64,000 bases of DNA from Albugo candida (GCA_905220665.1 CAJNAR010000158.1:186001-250000); one strand, 5' to 3'; positions 34,929 through 47,621 are shown, numbered from the stretch's first letter. Numbers and translations: made by a program. The notes: a model not told the origin generated them from the letters alone.

Positions 34929-37048
34929 ATGGCTTTGCTCCAATTGAAATCAGCTTTTCGCCATCCGTTAAACCTGAAAGATCGGTTGGCTCGTAAACCT
35001 TCAAGCCAGGTTATAGAGGTATGTGTATTGTATTGTAATGTGACAGCGTACTGACACTCAGACAGGTCTCCGATGAAGAGACTAGCGGAGACGATAGCGG
35101 CATCGAAGCTCAAATCCATAATCCCGAGGACTCGGAAATCAAAGAATCGTTGAGTGTAGAACAACAAGTAAACCGTGTTACCTCTGAGGACAAGTCAGAG
35201 GACAAGTCAGAGCACAAGTCGCCGAGTTCGGAAAGTACTCAGAAAGAAGACGAAGGAGGTGACTCAAAAAATACAAATTGGGGAAACACCTTGGGAGCGA
35301 TGAAAGATCGAGCTTTTTCAGCCAAATCAAACATGAAAAGTAAAGCCTCAAAACAGTAAGTAAAAGCTTTTATCGGTCCCGGTCATTTATCAACATCTTT
35401 ACATCGGTATAGATTGGGCAAGTATCAGCCTCAACTCACCCGTGTCAAGACAAGCGCCTCCGCTGGTATTTTATGATATCAACACTCTTATCCCAATATT
35501 CAGTAGGGCTAACACCTTCTGTCATGTAGCGGCTACAAAAGGGCGAGAAGCGGCTAACATCGGCAGTCTTGGCTGGTCGAGATTCAAAAACAAGCTGGCG
35601 TCCACTGGACCTGTAGCCGAAGGTCTCAATATCATATCGAAGTACCAATCTCATGACAGCATCTACATTGAAAGTATATCGACACTAAAAGGATGTACAC
35701 GAATGTACGGTTGTCGATTTCTGGACGCGTACAGACTCAACGCAAAAGTAAAGGAACAAAGCGACACAAATGAAACACCTTCCAACTATGCTACACAATG
35801 TATGTCCAATTGCTATATCTTGGGTAGCATCCTGTTATTTTGTGGGGAAGTTCAAACCTTGGCAAGAGTAAATCAGGTCAATCGTTCATGTCATCAATTT
35901 ATCAGCTCGGAGAAAATACTGTGGCGATTTTGTGTTCGGTATGGAACACTTTCACAATCACTGCGCGCGCCGTTTTGGGAGCATGTGGCAGGGTAAGCTG
36001 GAATTTTGTATCACGCAGTCTACAAGAGAACCTAAACTTCTATTCAACAATAGAGTCAACGCAACTCGTGCAAAATCAGACGTTGATTTCATAACATATG
36101 TGGAGATGGCGAAATCAAAAGGCGACTGCTCTGATTTAATCGAAACTGATGTGCAACGCGCATACGGAAGTGTTGTTCCTCACAGACGTATACAGAAGGA
36201 TGAAAATGAAGAAAATATTGCCGTTGAAACAGTTGATGGAATTTTACTCGGCCAATTGAGCTCAATTTTACATGCTCTTTCGAGTCGGTTTCCCGATGTT
36301 GGGTACTGTCAAGGAATGGATTATATCGCGGTCCATATACTGGATTACACGAAAAAGCATACTTCAGTAGATTCAGACGATACCGTAGACTCAAGTAAAG
36401 TCAGCTCTTCTTGTCGCACTGCAGCCACTTCAGAAGAAGTAGAACGCGCTTTCTGGTTACTCGTCTGTTTGTTCGAGCAATACGGTCTTCGACAGCTTTT
36501 CTTACCTGGACTCCAAAATTTACAATCTCAATGCTTCCAACTGAAAAGGATAATAGAATTGACAATGCCATCGTTGGCAGAGCACTTCGAGAAGAACAAA
36601 GTCATCACCGAAATGTACATGGTGGGATGGTCTCAGACATTATTCCTGTATTTGACCGTTCTTCCTCGTCAGAGTTTAGATAGGATTTGGGATATATTCG
36701 TATGGGAAAAGAACCCCAAAATAATTTTGCGAGCTTCGTTGGCTTTGTTGCAAATCGCAGAACCATACATTCGCGACCAGGAAACGGATGAAATCATGCA
36801 GTTTCTGAGCGGTTTCAATGGGCAATCTGAGGTTTGTTGTATATTGCCCTCTGGCCCTGTATTGTCATTGTTGTAACCTATGATCATTTTAGGAGCTACT
36901 CAAAGAGAAAGACTTATTGGAAAAAGCACTGGCGGTCAAAATCACCACTCCTGTCTTGTCCAAATTACAGCGTCAGTGGCTGAAACAAAAGCGGATTTTA
37001 GATCACAAAAAAAGCTTCCATTTCCTTTCACCTAAACAAGCCAAGTAA
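34929..37048 (+). CDS. TBC-domain Rab GAP with F-box-like segment
   Basis: GTPase-activating protein for Rab GTPases. Exons 34929-35018, 35066-35355, 35413-35465, 35530-35992, 36054-36831 and 36893-37048, 609 aa. The TBC domain starts LRAPFWEHVAGVNATRA, with arginine finger in IETDVQRAYGS and glutamine finger in GYCQGMDYIAV, so the catalytic pair is intact. Just before it, LLFCGEVQTLARVNQVNRSCHQFISSEKILWRFCVRYG has the spacing of an F-box. The N-terminal 140 residues are acidic and Ser-rich, with a short repeat SEDKSEDKSEHKS. All introns are 47-64 nt and phases agree. Confidence 0.88.
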
Positions 37049-37577
37049 GCATGGGCAGTCGGATCTTCTCGAAAGCTTTTTAATCAAGTTGCTTGGTACT
37101 GAAAGAGTCAAATATGTGCTACTAACGGAATTGTATGAAGCATCCTTGACTAGTTGGTTGTAGACAAAGCCTTTTGTAATATACCATGAGTGGAGCTTAC
37201 TTAAGCTTTGTATCGTATAAATACTGTGGTATGGCCTAGCTGTATGCCTTATCATGCGAAATTACAACTCTGTAGCGGTACGGAATCCTTCGGTGCCTGC
37301 ATGTGAGGTATTGCCAAGCGCTCTTGCTTGACTTTGTTTTTGACATCGTGCCAGAGCGCTACATATTTAAATTTGAACAACTTCCCCCATTTCTATCAGA
37401 TTTACATGAGCCTGGCGTTTGCGCTTAGTCGATGCCTCTAATCCAGCGGTATGGAGTGGCATCAACTGGAGAGGCGAATGCGATCATAGGGAATTCTTCT
37501 ATTGACCTTACAAATTTCTTGCGGTACGTGTCAGCTTACTTATCAACGCACTATGCAACATTGCAAAGAATATACAT
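37049..37577. other. intergenic, 529 nt, no gene seen
   Basis: Convergent 3' ends of the TBC gene and the UPF0489 gene. Nothing recognisable. Confidence 0.5.
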
Positions 37578-39123
37578 TCAATCAGTATCGATTTCGCGTA
37601 TCGTCAAAAGACCAAACATATCACGCAACATTTCAAGAACACCATTTAGTACATAGTTCAATTGATGCGGAGGAAGAAATTCATCTTGTGTCGATTTTGC
37701 TATGGTAATCAATTGAGGTCGAGCCAACGAAGCTTCTGTAAAGAGTTTCTTTAGATCTTGTATCAAGTAGTCGATCTCAAGAATGGAAGCTTCATAGTGC
37801 GGCTGATCGAGACAAGGCCCGCCATTCCAGACCATATCTCGTGTCTTCTGATCACATCGCAATAAAAACCGATAAAAGCTCTCTAGAAGTTCTTCTGATT
37901 CTTCGCAGTAGAATGGATTTAAAGCCTGAACTTTGCCGTAAAGTATCTCTTTTGAATAACCTGTATGCTCTTTGCCGGGGGGCAATGTGCAGGCTTCCTC
38001 AACGGCCTTCATAGCTAGCTCAAACCTTACCTGTCCTTCCATTCTTGATTCTGGGGCGACTTCTTTATCATGTTCTTTGTACTTGATGTTTTTATGGAAT
38101 ATGCTGTACAGCATTCTAGTAGAATTAACACCGCACACTTTAACCAACTCTGTATCAGAACGAAATTCAGAATCGCACGCGGATAGTTGAGTTTCTTCCT
38201 ACCCGAATAAAATGGATTCCACGTCGAGAAGTAATCCAAATCGATATCTAAAATGTATCCATTTTCCGATGAGTCGATCACCTGTCTCAATGCCTCGCGT
38301 GTGCAGCACTCAGTCTCCGACATAGCTGTAGTAAGATTGAAAAGCATGTCGACTTCTTGGATTCTTGGTAATCTCTCGAAGGCAGTGGCTTTACGGACAT
38401 GTAAATCGACATACCTATAGCTCCACATGAGCGTGTAATGAGCGTATTGAAGACGAAAAACATTACTTTATTGTCTTTGGCATCAATTCAGATTCTCTGG
38501 CAAACAATTTCTCATCTTGTAAATGCTTTTGCACTGAGGTGACTCCAAGTCGCTCTACTTGTCCGGTATCAGAACGAAGGTGACCAAGTAGATAGATTTG
38601 ACTATACCCGTTTGAGAATGCCTTCCGACTGCAACGTGAAATTCCGTCATTTGGTCCATCTAAAAGAGAAATTCATTCGCCTTGCAAATACCATAAGTCT
38701 ATTCGCTTACTTGATTTGACCAAGGTGACTGAATCCATAAGAATCGACTTACATGACCTGCATAAATCAGAGGCCATATAAATTCGGCTATTCCTAATCA
38801 CCCCATCAGTCAGAATCACATAACGTATACGACGACTGATAACCAGAGATAGAAGAATCTAATGCCTCATATAGCTCGTCAGGTCGGTAGATAATACGAC
38901 TCGGATCTTTATCTCGAATAAATGATAGATCAGGATGAGCGTCAATGTGCACGAATCCGAGTTTATCAAATGATAAACGATGTTGCCGAATCGCCTTTGA
39001 GCATTCATAGAGTGAATAACATCCGAGCTCATAAAGCGAATAGAAGGGAGGCACCAGATGAATTTCAGGCAGTATATGGTGATGGTCATCCACAATGATA
39101 ACTACACAAGCTGACGAGACCAT
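37578..39123 (-). CDS. UPF0489 family protein (C5orf22-like)
   Basis: Conserved eukaryotic family of unknown biochemical role. Exons 38844-39123, 38711-38793, 38467-38621, 38203-38414 and 37578-38149, 433 aa. Family blocks seen: [15 protein letters not shown] at the start, [56 protein letters not shown], and near the end [19 protein letters not shown]. The conserved His/Asp blocks (HIDAHPD, DIDLDYF) resemble metal sites of the arginase-like fold, an inference often made for the family. Intron 2 (38622-38710, 89 nt) is the longest here and uses a GGAAG acceptor; ignoring it gives a false frameshift. Confidence 0.88.
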
Positions 39124-39667
39124 GGAGACCGAGAAACGTGCAATAAAGCCCCTCTTGGCTGCAAAAATTCCTCAAATTCTATAAACGGTAATATTTTCGG
39201 CAAAGTTTCTTCCCTGTTATTGGTGGATGCTTGAAATGCATGGCTTCTACAAGTTGATTTGACAAACAATGACTCAATCTTAAGCGAGCTTAATTATAGG
39301 GAAGCACTGCGACACATTGCTCCATGTAGTTGCAATGCGAAGTATATATAAAAGGTTCTCAAGTGCATTGTTTATTGAGTAGACTAATAGACGTGATCTC
39401 ATGTCAACTGCTTACACTACCAAGCTCCCCGCGCCCTGACGTATATTCTGTCTATAGTAATCACTTTCTTGAGATATACAGACATCCGATGAGAAATGTT
39501 AAAACTCACACCCTTAGCCAGGAAAGCTTGCAGTGTCACTTTCAATTAGATCTTCGCTTCGTAATTTATACTTTTGTTCATCCACCTTACATTATAAATT
39601 CCGCTCCTAATTCCGAACGTCATTATACACCATCCGTTAGATAGCACAACAAACGCCCAATCTCATC
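39124..39667. other. intergenic, about 540 nt, no gene seen
   Basis: Divergent spacer between UPF0489 and CRNKL1. No supported gene. A short frame follows at 39668. Confidence 0.5.
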
Positions 39668-39805
39668 ATGAACCACACAGCAAGACCTATTTGCGTAGAC
39701 TATGCATGTAAAGCTACAGCTGCTTTTTTCGTCCGTGAACGACAAGCACAGTCGTTCAGAGATTATCGTGCTCGTCCTTATTTGAGGTGGTTGAGGCCAC
39801 ACTAG
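39668..39805 (+). CDS. possible short ORF, 45 aa, upstream of CRNKL1
   Basis: ATG to TAG frame starting MNHTARPICVDYACK with an Arg-rich tail, ending 45 nt before the CRNKL1 start. Could be a small protein gene, an upstream ORF in the CRNKL1 leader, or chance. Confidence 0.25.
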   Translation: MNHTARPICVDYACKATAAFFVRERQAQSFRDYRARPYLRWLRPH

Positions 39806-39850
39806 GACACAAGCAGTGGTCATCCTCGAAGATTAGAACGTGAATATACG

Positions 39851-42069
39851 ATGAAGAGAAGCATTATAAAAAATCGCGCTCCCGCACCGATTCAAATTAC
39901 TGCTGAACAGATCCTCAGGGAAGCACAAGATCGAAAGGAGAATGTTTCGAGAGCACCACGCAGAAATATCGCTGATAAAGACGAGCTCATCGAGTATCGT
40001 ATGACCCAAAGAAAGCAATTCGAAGATACACTTCGTCGACAACGACAGCACATTGGAACCTGGATCAAATATGCAAACTGGGAAGAACAGCAACACGAGT
40101 TTGAGAGAGCTCGATCCATCTTTGAGCGAGCGTTAGATGTTGATTACCGAAATTCGAGCATTTGGCTCAAATATGCCGAGATGGAGATGAGGTATCAGTT
40201 TATCAATCATGCACGTAATGTTTGGGATCGAGCTGTTACATTGCTTCCAAGAGTGGCTCAATTCTGGTACAAATACGCTTTCATGGAAGAGATGGTCGGA
40301 AATCTACCGGCTGCTCGTCGTATATTTGAGCGCTGGATGGAATGGCAACCTGAAGATCAGGCATGGTACTCTTATATCAAATTTGAGATGCGTGCAGAAG
40401 AGATTCCACGTGCCCGTGCACTGTATGAACGATATATATCATCTCACAAAAGTGAAAGAGCTTACCTAAAATTCGCAAACTGGGAGGAAAAGCAACAGCA
40501 TCAAATTGTATTGGCCAGATGTATTTATGAACGAGCTATGGAAGAATTACGTCCCGATGAGCGAACGCAACTATTTTACACAGGATTTGCATCCTTCGAG
40601 GAGCGTTGTCAAGAGTTCGATCGTGCCAGAGCCATTTATCAATATGCATTAGATCAACTTGATCGAGAAGATGCAGAAAATCTTTACCATGCATTTATAC
40701 AATTCGAGAAAAAGCATGGAGATAAGAAACGCATTGAAGATGTTGTAGTCGCAAAACGGCGCGTTCATTATGAAAAGCAAGTCACAGTCAATGAGTTTGA
40801 TTACGATGCTTGGATAGACTACATGAAATTGGAAGAAACACAGGTCATTGAATGTCATGACAATCAAAGAGAGGATAAGATTAATCGGGTCCGGGAAATA
40901 TACGAACGTGCGATCGCCAATGTGCCACCAATGCAAGAGAAAAAGTATTGGCGACGGTATGTATATTTGTGGATCAAATACGCCATTTTCGAAGAGTTGA
41001 TTGTACGCAAAGTGAAATACGATAATCTGTCGTTCGAGACAGCGAACGATAGCGACGAAGATCGTGTAAAGCAGGTCTATACGACTTGCCTCGCCTTGAT
41101 CCCTCATGACGTTTTCACATTCGCTAAAATATGGATCATGTATGCAAAATATCTAGTCCGACTTCGTGATGTTCAAGGCGCACGCAAAGTTCTGGGGCAG
41201 AGTTTGGGAAAGTGTCCCAAGAAAAAGCTTTTCACCAGCTACATCGAATTGGAATTGATGATGGGCGAAATTGAACGATGTCGTACATTATACGAAAAGT
41301 TTTTACTTTTTGACGCTTCTGACTGTGAAACCTGGCAAAAGTTTGCCACGTTGGAACAACAAATGGGTGAGAGTGAACGTGCGAGAGGAATATACGAGCT
41401 AGCTATACAGCAACCGGTTCTCGATATGCCTGAAATGATATGGAAGGCTTACATCGACTTCGAAATACTCAATCAAGAGATTGAGAAGGCACGACTGTTA
41501 TATGAACGGCTATTGGAAAGAACAAAACATGTCAAAGTTTGGATCAGTTTTGCTCAATTTGAGTTCTCACAAAGCAAAATGGTAAGTACTGACCTCAATG
41601 CAAGTCCATCTACAAGTCTTGGAGCAGCTAGGGAGGTTTTTGAGAGAGCTATTCGGCATCTCAAAGAGCAGCAGCAATTATGTTTGGAAGAAGAAGCAAA
41701 CGTGTCTAATTCCTTATCGTATGAGAAGAAAGCCGAACGAGCGCTTTGCCTCGAAACCTGGTTAGAAATGGAGCAGACTGTATCAACAAAAGATGTCACG
41801 CAGATCCAAAAATTGATTAAGATGCAGCCTCAAAAGGTGACCAAACAAAGAATGGCATACGCGGAGGATGGGGTGCGTTATAGCAGAATGTGCTTTGTAT
41901 CTATTCTAATGCTTCTTCATTTGCATAGACCGAATTGGGCTTGGAAGATTATACGGATTACGTATTCGCGGACGACGAAAAAGCACAAAATCATATGAAA
42001 CTCCTCCTTGCAGCGCAAAAGTGGAAGAAAACAAAGCTTGCGGAGAGTGATGATCAGCAGGATACTTAG
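39851..42069 (+). CDS. CRNKL1: spliceosome protein Crooked neck/Clf1 (CRNKL1)
   Basis: HAT-repeat scaffold of the Prp19-associated complex in the active spliceosome, in the nucleus. Exons 39851-41872 and 41929-42069, 720 aa (yeast Clf1 687, human core about 690). Seen: start VKNKAPA-like [25 protein letters not shown], then about sixteen HAT repeats with W..YA.WE and ARxIYERA pairs, for example [26 protein letters not shown]. The C-terminal [11 protein letters not shown] block, followed by AAQKWKK, is recovered only after the 41873-41928 intron. The spliced C-terminus matches the family's acidic ending. Confidence 0.95.
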
Positions 42070-42330
42070 GTGGTAGAAAATTATGCAATTGTATTCACTC
42101 GCATAATATTGCGCTGTCTAAGTTATAAAGATTTGTCAATCGGCAGATGAAGCAAAATGATCACGGGATTTATTTATCCTTTCAGCAATGACTTTTTTGG
42201 CCAAGTTCGGCTGGTCGTTTTTTTGGTTTGCCGACTTCCTACAATGGAGCATGAATATGTAAATTATTAATAGAGAGGGACTACTTCAGATGAATAATAA
42301 AACCACCGCCAAAATCCGTCGATTTTCACA

Positions 42331-44474
42331 ATGAAAAGCTCCTGCAATAGAGCGAAGCGTGCTCATCGCTTTCGCCTTCTCTTGCAGGATGATGTCATAA
42401 TCATACAACGAGCCAGCTTTTCGGAATGTCTGGCAATTCCTCGGGCAGCTATATCGTCGGTGGAAGGTTCCTCGTCGACTGCAGATGAGCCTATTCGTTC
42501 GTCGTTGAATATCGCGGTAGAGGATATCAAGACCTTCTCACCTCTGCATGGCCGTATTCTTGGTTTCGATGCTATATACGGAATTTTTTGGCTGCTGCGC
42601 GGACCTTATTTAGCGCTGGTTTCCGAATCTAAAGTCATCTCGAACAATGAGATCCACAAGGAGATTCGTCAAGTGATGAAGCTGGAGTTACTGCTCATTG
42701 CCGCATATCAAAATGAAGCTCCACTTACTCCTGAAAAAGAACTTGATGAGTCACGTTATCTCGAAATGTTGACGACTAATATCGATAAACTACAATTGCA
42801 TTTTTCATTTGAATCGGACCTCACTCACTCCTTACAGCGTACGTTGATTATCGGGACAACATGAAACATGACAGAATGTTAAATTCCTTGCAGGAATTTC
42901 TGAGCTTATGCCGCCTACGTCTCCTGTCTCGCAAGATGACAACTATGCAGCTATCGCGGAACGAGCCGACCGTCGGTTTTGCTGGAATTACGTTCATTGT
43001 GCTCCTTTCTTTGGTACAGATGCATCGTTTGAACTCTATATTTTATCTGAGTGGGCTATCTCTTTGTTTTGGTGCAGAAAGAAAACTCTACAAGTGGATA
43101 ACACCAATGATGCAAGGATTCATTGAAGTTACAGAGTCTATACGTGTGAATGGTACAACCTTTAAAATGATATTCATTTCTCGACGATCCTGTCGCCGTC
43201 CAGGGACTCGTTTCACGATGCGAGGAATCGATGCGGAGGGGAATGTGGCAAATTTTGTTGAGACGGAACAGATTTGCATCTTCCAAGATGGTCGTCGGAC
43301 CTCGTTTTTGCAAATTCGTGGATCGCTTCCATTCCACTGGTCTTCACCAGTGAATATGAAATACGTTCCTCCAGTGTATCAACGCAATAAAATTGAAAAA
43401 GATGTGGAGGCATTTCGAAAACACGCATATGAACTTATGCAGCTGTACGGCCGGGTCATTCTGATTAATCTGATCGATAAAAGGCGGCATGAGCTACAAC
43501 TGGGTAATACTCTGACTAAAGTGATTGGCGCCGCAGCGAATCAAGACTCTCATATTCTCGCAAATATTCGACTCGTCTGGTTTGACTTTCATCAAGAATG
43601 CCGTAAAATGCGATATCAGAATCTTGTGAGACTCATACAACTTGTCGATGATGATTTTCGCAATTATGGGTACGTAAAGTCCACTTGAAAGCTCTTACAG
43701 CGTTTTATGAGATGTCTGCTCTAGATTTTTTTGTCGAGATGCTGACGGTACGGTTGCACAGACGCAGTCTGGAGTGGTCCGTACAAACTGCATGGATAAC
43801 TTGGATCGAACGAACGTTGTTCAGGTACCTCATCTCTACCATTTTATTGTCACTATGCATTCAAGAACCATGCTTCTTGCTAGTCGCTTTTTGGCCGTCG
43901 AAGTCTTCTGATACAACTGAATGAGATGGATGCATTACAAGGCGATGTCCTCAATACAGTATTTTATGATTTTGAGAATGTTTTCAAACATGTGTGGGGT
44001 AATCATGCAGACGCAATCAGCCGAATGTATGCGGGGACAGGTGCTCTCAAGACAGATTTTACTCGCACGGGGAGACGGACAAAGCTTGGTGTCTTTATGG
44101 ATGCGTATAACTCTTTTCTGCGATACATACTGAACAATTTTATGGATGGTTATCGTCAGGATGTACTGGACTTGCTTTTGGGGAAGTATGTGGTCTCCAG
44201 GCACGCGCCATCACCGTTTACTTCATCACAAGAAACAGTTGAATCAGTTTTGAAAAAAGTTCTAGGCCTGACAGGAGTAATGCTCGGTTACGAAATAATG
44301 ACTAGCTCAGCAGCCTTGTTTGAACATCTCGGAAGAGCTATAATGTGGACCGCACTCATCTGCTTCATCTATCTGTTTATTTTGATGAAAAAAGGTCACA
44401 CGTATGGGGAGCGCTTAGTTCGCTTGCCACGATTCCGTCCAAGGGATGGGTGTACGACTCAATGGAAGGATTAG
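42331..44474 (+). CDS. SAC1: SAC1 phosphoinositide phosphatase
   Basis: Dephosphorylates PI4P and related lipids at ER-Golgi contacts. Exons 42331-42838, 42894-43013, 43078-43669, 43725-43824 and 43884-44474, 636 aa. Seen: SRRSCRRPGTRFTMRGIDAEGNVANFVETEQ, RGSLPFHWSSP, and the CX5R catalytic loop RTNCMDNLDRTNVVQ (about 43780-43824), followed by LFGRRSLLIQL. Catalytic Cys and Arg are intact. Two hydrophobic segments near the C-terminus (MTSSAALFEHLGRAIMWTA; LICFIYLFILM) fit an ER membrane anchor. Start is the first ATG. Confidence 0.94.
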
Positions 44475-44593
44475 TACCTCGTGTAATTTCATAAGAAAAT
44501 AATAAATTAGTTATACAGCTTCAAAATTGAAGGAAAGAAATGAACGAAGCTTGTGATAAACTGCTCGTATCTCTCTATCCCAAATACTCTGTA

Positions 44594-45249
44594 TCATAAA
44601 CTCTTGAGCATAAAGTTTGGATCCCGATGGTACTTTGCTTCAAAACGCTCCATCCATCGATCAAAAAGATTAGTTGGTATAATCATTTGCGATTGGTTGG
44701 TGCCGTTGGAAAAGGAAGTCATATAATTGAATAAATCCATGGCTATTTTGAGTGCAAACGTCTTGCGCTCTTCATATCCACTGGTCTCGATCCCAAGATT
44801 CTTTACACTGTCAAGTGACTCAATAGATATGCCAAGCTGTAGCAACGGCTGACCTTCGATGTCCGGTTGTGTAGTCCACCCTGTACGAAGAATTGCACTC
44901 GGTTTCTCTTGGAAGACCGTTCCAAGAAGTTGCCAGTTTTGTAACGCAGGGACTGCGTAATAAAGAACCGCTATGATCGTGACATTTTCTTAAGATTATG
45001 TATCTCATATGTCCGAGCAGAACGTACCCCCAAATCCAGGCGGAACTGGTGAATTTGGAAGCAAAAAGAAGGCAACGTCAGTAACCTGTCCAGGATCTGG
45101 AATCTCAGTAACATAGCGAGCTGGTCCAATCTCTCTGCACGAATAGGATCATGAGAAATTTTACGAAATTGTTTCGACACTAATACATGCCTGAAAGCGG
45201 TAAGAATTGGGCGACCAGCAATGACCAAACCGAATTCTCCAATATTCAT
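44594..45249 (-). CDS. HIKESHI: Hikeshi/OPI10 family protein
   Basis: Nuclear import carrier for HSP70 during heat stress in animals. Exons 45187-45249, 45028-45130 and 44594-44970, 180 aa (human 197). Seen: FGLVIAGRPILTAF at the N-terminus, EIPDPGQVTDVAFFLLPNSPVPPGFGG, ALQNWQLLGTVFQEKPSAILR, LLQLGISIESLD, and the C-terminal helix WMERFEAKYHRDP. The second intron end uses GCAGAGAG as acceptor; the alternative GC donor was rejected. FG-nucleoporin-binding Pro-rich region is retained. Confidence 0.9.
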
Positions 45250-45592
45250 TTCTTTTTTACCTCAAAATGCAAGGGAAAACGTATTAACACTATTTATTCG
45301 AGTAATTCACCGAAATTTTATTATTTACACAAAGTTGATACAGCTCTATGCACTCGATCACTTTGATCTTTTGACCGACACAATACAGGACTGAATCCCT
45401 TGAGCAAAGACTAAATGCTAATTTCCTACCCTCATACACGCCGATGTCGTATTGCTTTCTTCTTCTGCAAGTTGTTGACACGTCGTTTCTGATCCAGGCT
45501 TACGTCAGCAACTCGAAATGAGGCAGATCGAACGTCTGCTGAGTGCTCTTCTAGGACTTCCTTTATCATTTCAGCACTCCACTCGACCTACT
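45250..45592. other. spacer, 343 nt, contains one small ORF
   Basis: Between the aspartyl protease stop and the Hikeshi start, all minus strand. Holds the 45-aa frame listed separately; nothing else recognised. Confidence 0.5.
45432..45569 (-). CDS. possible small basic protein, 45 aa
   Basis: ATG to TGA frame starting MIKEVLEEHSADVRSASF and ending in a strongly basic tail (LQKKKAIRHRRV). Lies 23 nt after the aspartyl protease stop. The composition is protein-like, but no family was recognised. An embedded GTAAGC donor-like site leaves open that it is part of a spliced transcript. Confidence 0.35.
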   Translation of the reverse strand: MIKEVLEEHSADVRSASFRVADVSLDQKRRVNNLQKKKAIRHRRV

Positions 45593-47621
45593 TCATTTAT
45601 TAGGACTATTTGACAAAGCAAACAGTGCTCCTCGAGAGGAACTGGAGGAGCTTTTCTGGATTGTGGGGGTTGAGATCAATTCGGATTGAAAATTTGCTGG
45701 CGGTGAATAAACACTCGTAAAGCTTCCAGAATTTTGTTTCCCTGTATCTGATCGGGTCGGGATCTCAAGATTAAGAGACTGCTGTGAGCACATTTGAGCT
45801 GAAGGCAATAGGTGCTCATCCAATGCTGCGAATAAACGAAGGGATGAGTGTCAAATCAAAAGAGAAATTGTTGCGAGGAGAATGCGTACCGCTAGTAACG
45901 GGATGCTGAGTTTGGTCTTGATTGATTGCACGCAACTCCCGCGCCAACGCAATTTGTTTCAAGTGTATGTAAGCAAGCACTCCGAATGAGATAAGTAGTA
46001 CGACGAGGCATATTATCACAATATACATCCACCATTGCCAAAAGAAGCATTTGTTACTTCGGAATGGCCAATAGCTAGAGATGAGATTTGATTTTTTATC
46101 TGACGGACTCAAGCAATCGCACATGCTTTTAGAGGCAGCCTTAGACCTATCCAAAAAGCCATTGCGTAATACTTTTTTTGATTTCACTCCATTCGGACAA
46201 TTATCTGCGATTGCGAAGCCTACTCTCTTCGTTGTTCGGTCGTGAACAGTCAATAATCCATCCATAAAAACGTCTCCCAGAAGCGTTATTGACCCTTCTG
46301 AGATACCAAATACTCGGCATGACATTACACCGCCTAAATCGGTCGACACTAAGACTGGACGCCATATATACTCTGGTGGTATCGTCACAGTGATTGTATC
46401 CGTGACTTTCGAGTCCACATTCTCTGTAATGGCCAAAGAGAAGGAAATTGAAGGAAACTTCGATAAGATAGAAGTAGGATTCGATGGATCACACATCCGC
46501 GAGCAGCAGGTCCAATCGTCACTGAAGAACGAATCACTTACGTTTCCTTGTGTCACCGTACGTATTGTGGTCTTCAAAGCGGCAATCACCGCAGTGTAAA
46601 CAGAAGAGGGCAATGCTATATTACTCGAGCCACTATCAACGATAGACTACAATTTCACAAATTGTTTGTTAGTCTTTTCGAGTAGTAATAATCACGAAAC
46701 GCACTCGAGGATTGTTGATCTGTGCACACTCAATGCCCAAACTCGTATTGTTGACTCCGATATCCAGTACAATCACATTGTACCACCTCTCCTGTATTAG
46801 CGGCGTATACATAATTTCACCTGTATGATATTTTGTTCCGTTGGGTGAAGAAATGCCTCCCAACAAAACTTCTCCTGCATGTAAATTGATGGAAGTCCTG
46901 TTTGGCAAATCATAAAGTGGCTGCAAGGCGCCGCACATGAGTAAACTGAATATATCGGGAATCTTCCGTGCTTTCTTTACTGTCTCAAAGTACGGCTCTG
47001 GCGCATTATCAACAGGGGCTGCAATGGACGGGTATGCCAAACCAACAATTCCATCGTAACCCGCCTGCACGAAGTTCGATTGTTCTATTATCTCTGCAAA
47101 TGGAAAGTTGTCGATTCGACCCAATCCACGGCCAGAGAATGTATCTTTCACTACTTTTCCAGACCAGGTTCCAGTTATATAGGAGACACTAAGTGTCTTC
47201 GAGGTGGCTTGGCACGTGGGCGAGATGCTACAATCATACGTGATGTCGGTCAAGTCTGCACAGCAAGTTGATGATACAGCAGCTGTGTTGGAAGACCCCG
47301 TATCAACTAATAAATTGAACTCATTCTGCAAGTTGCGTTATTGTGACGAATTATATAAGAAGTAAGAGCTCTTCTCCCACCTTTTTTGATGAAGGAACGC
47401 TTTCAGAATATACCGGACTTCCAATGGAGATTTCTATATAATAGGCTTATTCGCAAGAGCGTGAGTATGCATTTGCCAGATGATTATGCGGACGTACCAA
47501 GTCCAGTTGGAAGGCCGTATAGCGATTGCTGAATAACGGCCATTGCGATGTCCGTTGAGGAGTGAGCGATGGAGAAGTAGAGTGCGTAGAGGGATACGAT
47601 TAAATCCCATATTCTGTACAT
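45593..47621 (-). CDS. membrane-anchored pepsin-like aspartyl protease (BACE-like)
   Basis: Exons 47498-47621, 47381-47445, 46705-47325, 45890-46646 and 45593-45825, 599 aa. Signal peptide MYRIWDLIVSLYALYFSIAHSS. Active-site motifs LLVDTGSSN (Asp71) and SIVDSGSSNIALPSS (Asp274) are both intact, the second only after splicing 46647-46704. YYIEISIGSP, GIVGLAYPSI, EVLLGGI and ITLLGDVFMDGLLTVHDRTTKRVGFA are family blocks. The segment PPEYIWRPVL resembles the EYLRPV loop of BACE. One transmembrane helix at WWMYIVIICLVVLLISFGVLAYI, then a 100-residue Ser-rich cytosolic tail. Topology is type I, so cleavage of membrane or secretory substrates is inferred. Confidence 0.9.

Noticed and set aside
38622..38710. 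Apparent frameshift in the UPF0489 gene
   Set aside because: An 89-nt intron with GGAAG acceptor restores family similarity (WSNQ joined to [14 protein letters not shown]).
39330..39644. 104-aa plus-strand frame
   Set aside because: Begins with TTG and has no protein-like pattern.
45131..45186. GC-AG intron in Hikeshi
   Set aside because: A GT donor four bases further with a GCAGAGAG acceptor gives the same family length and a canonical donor.
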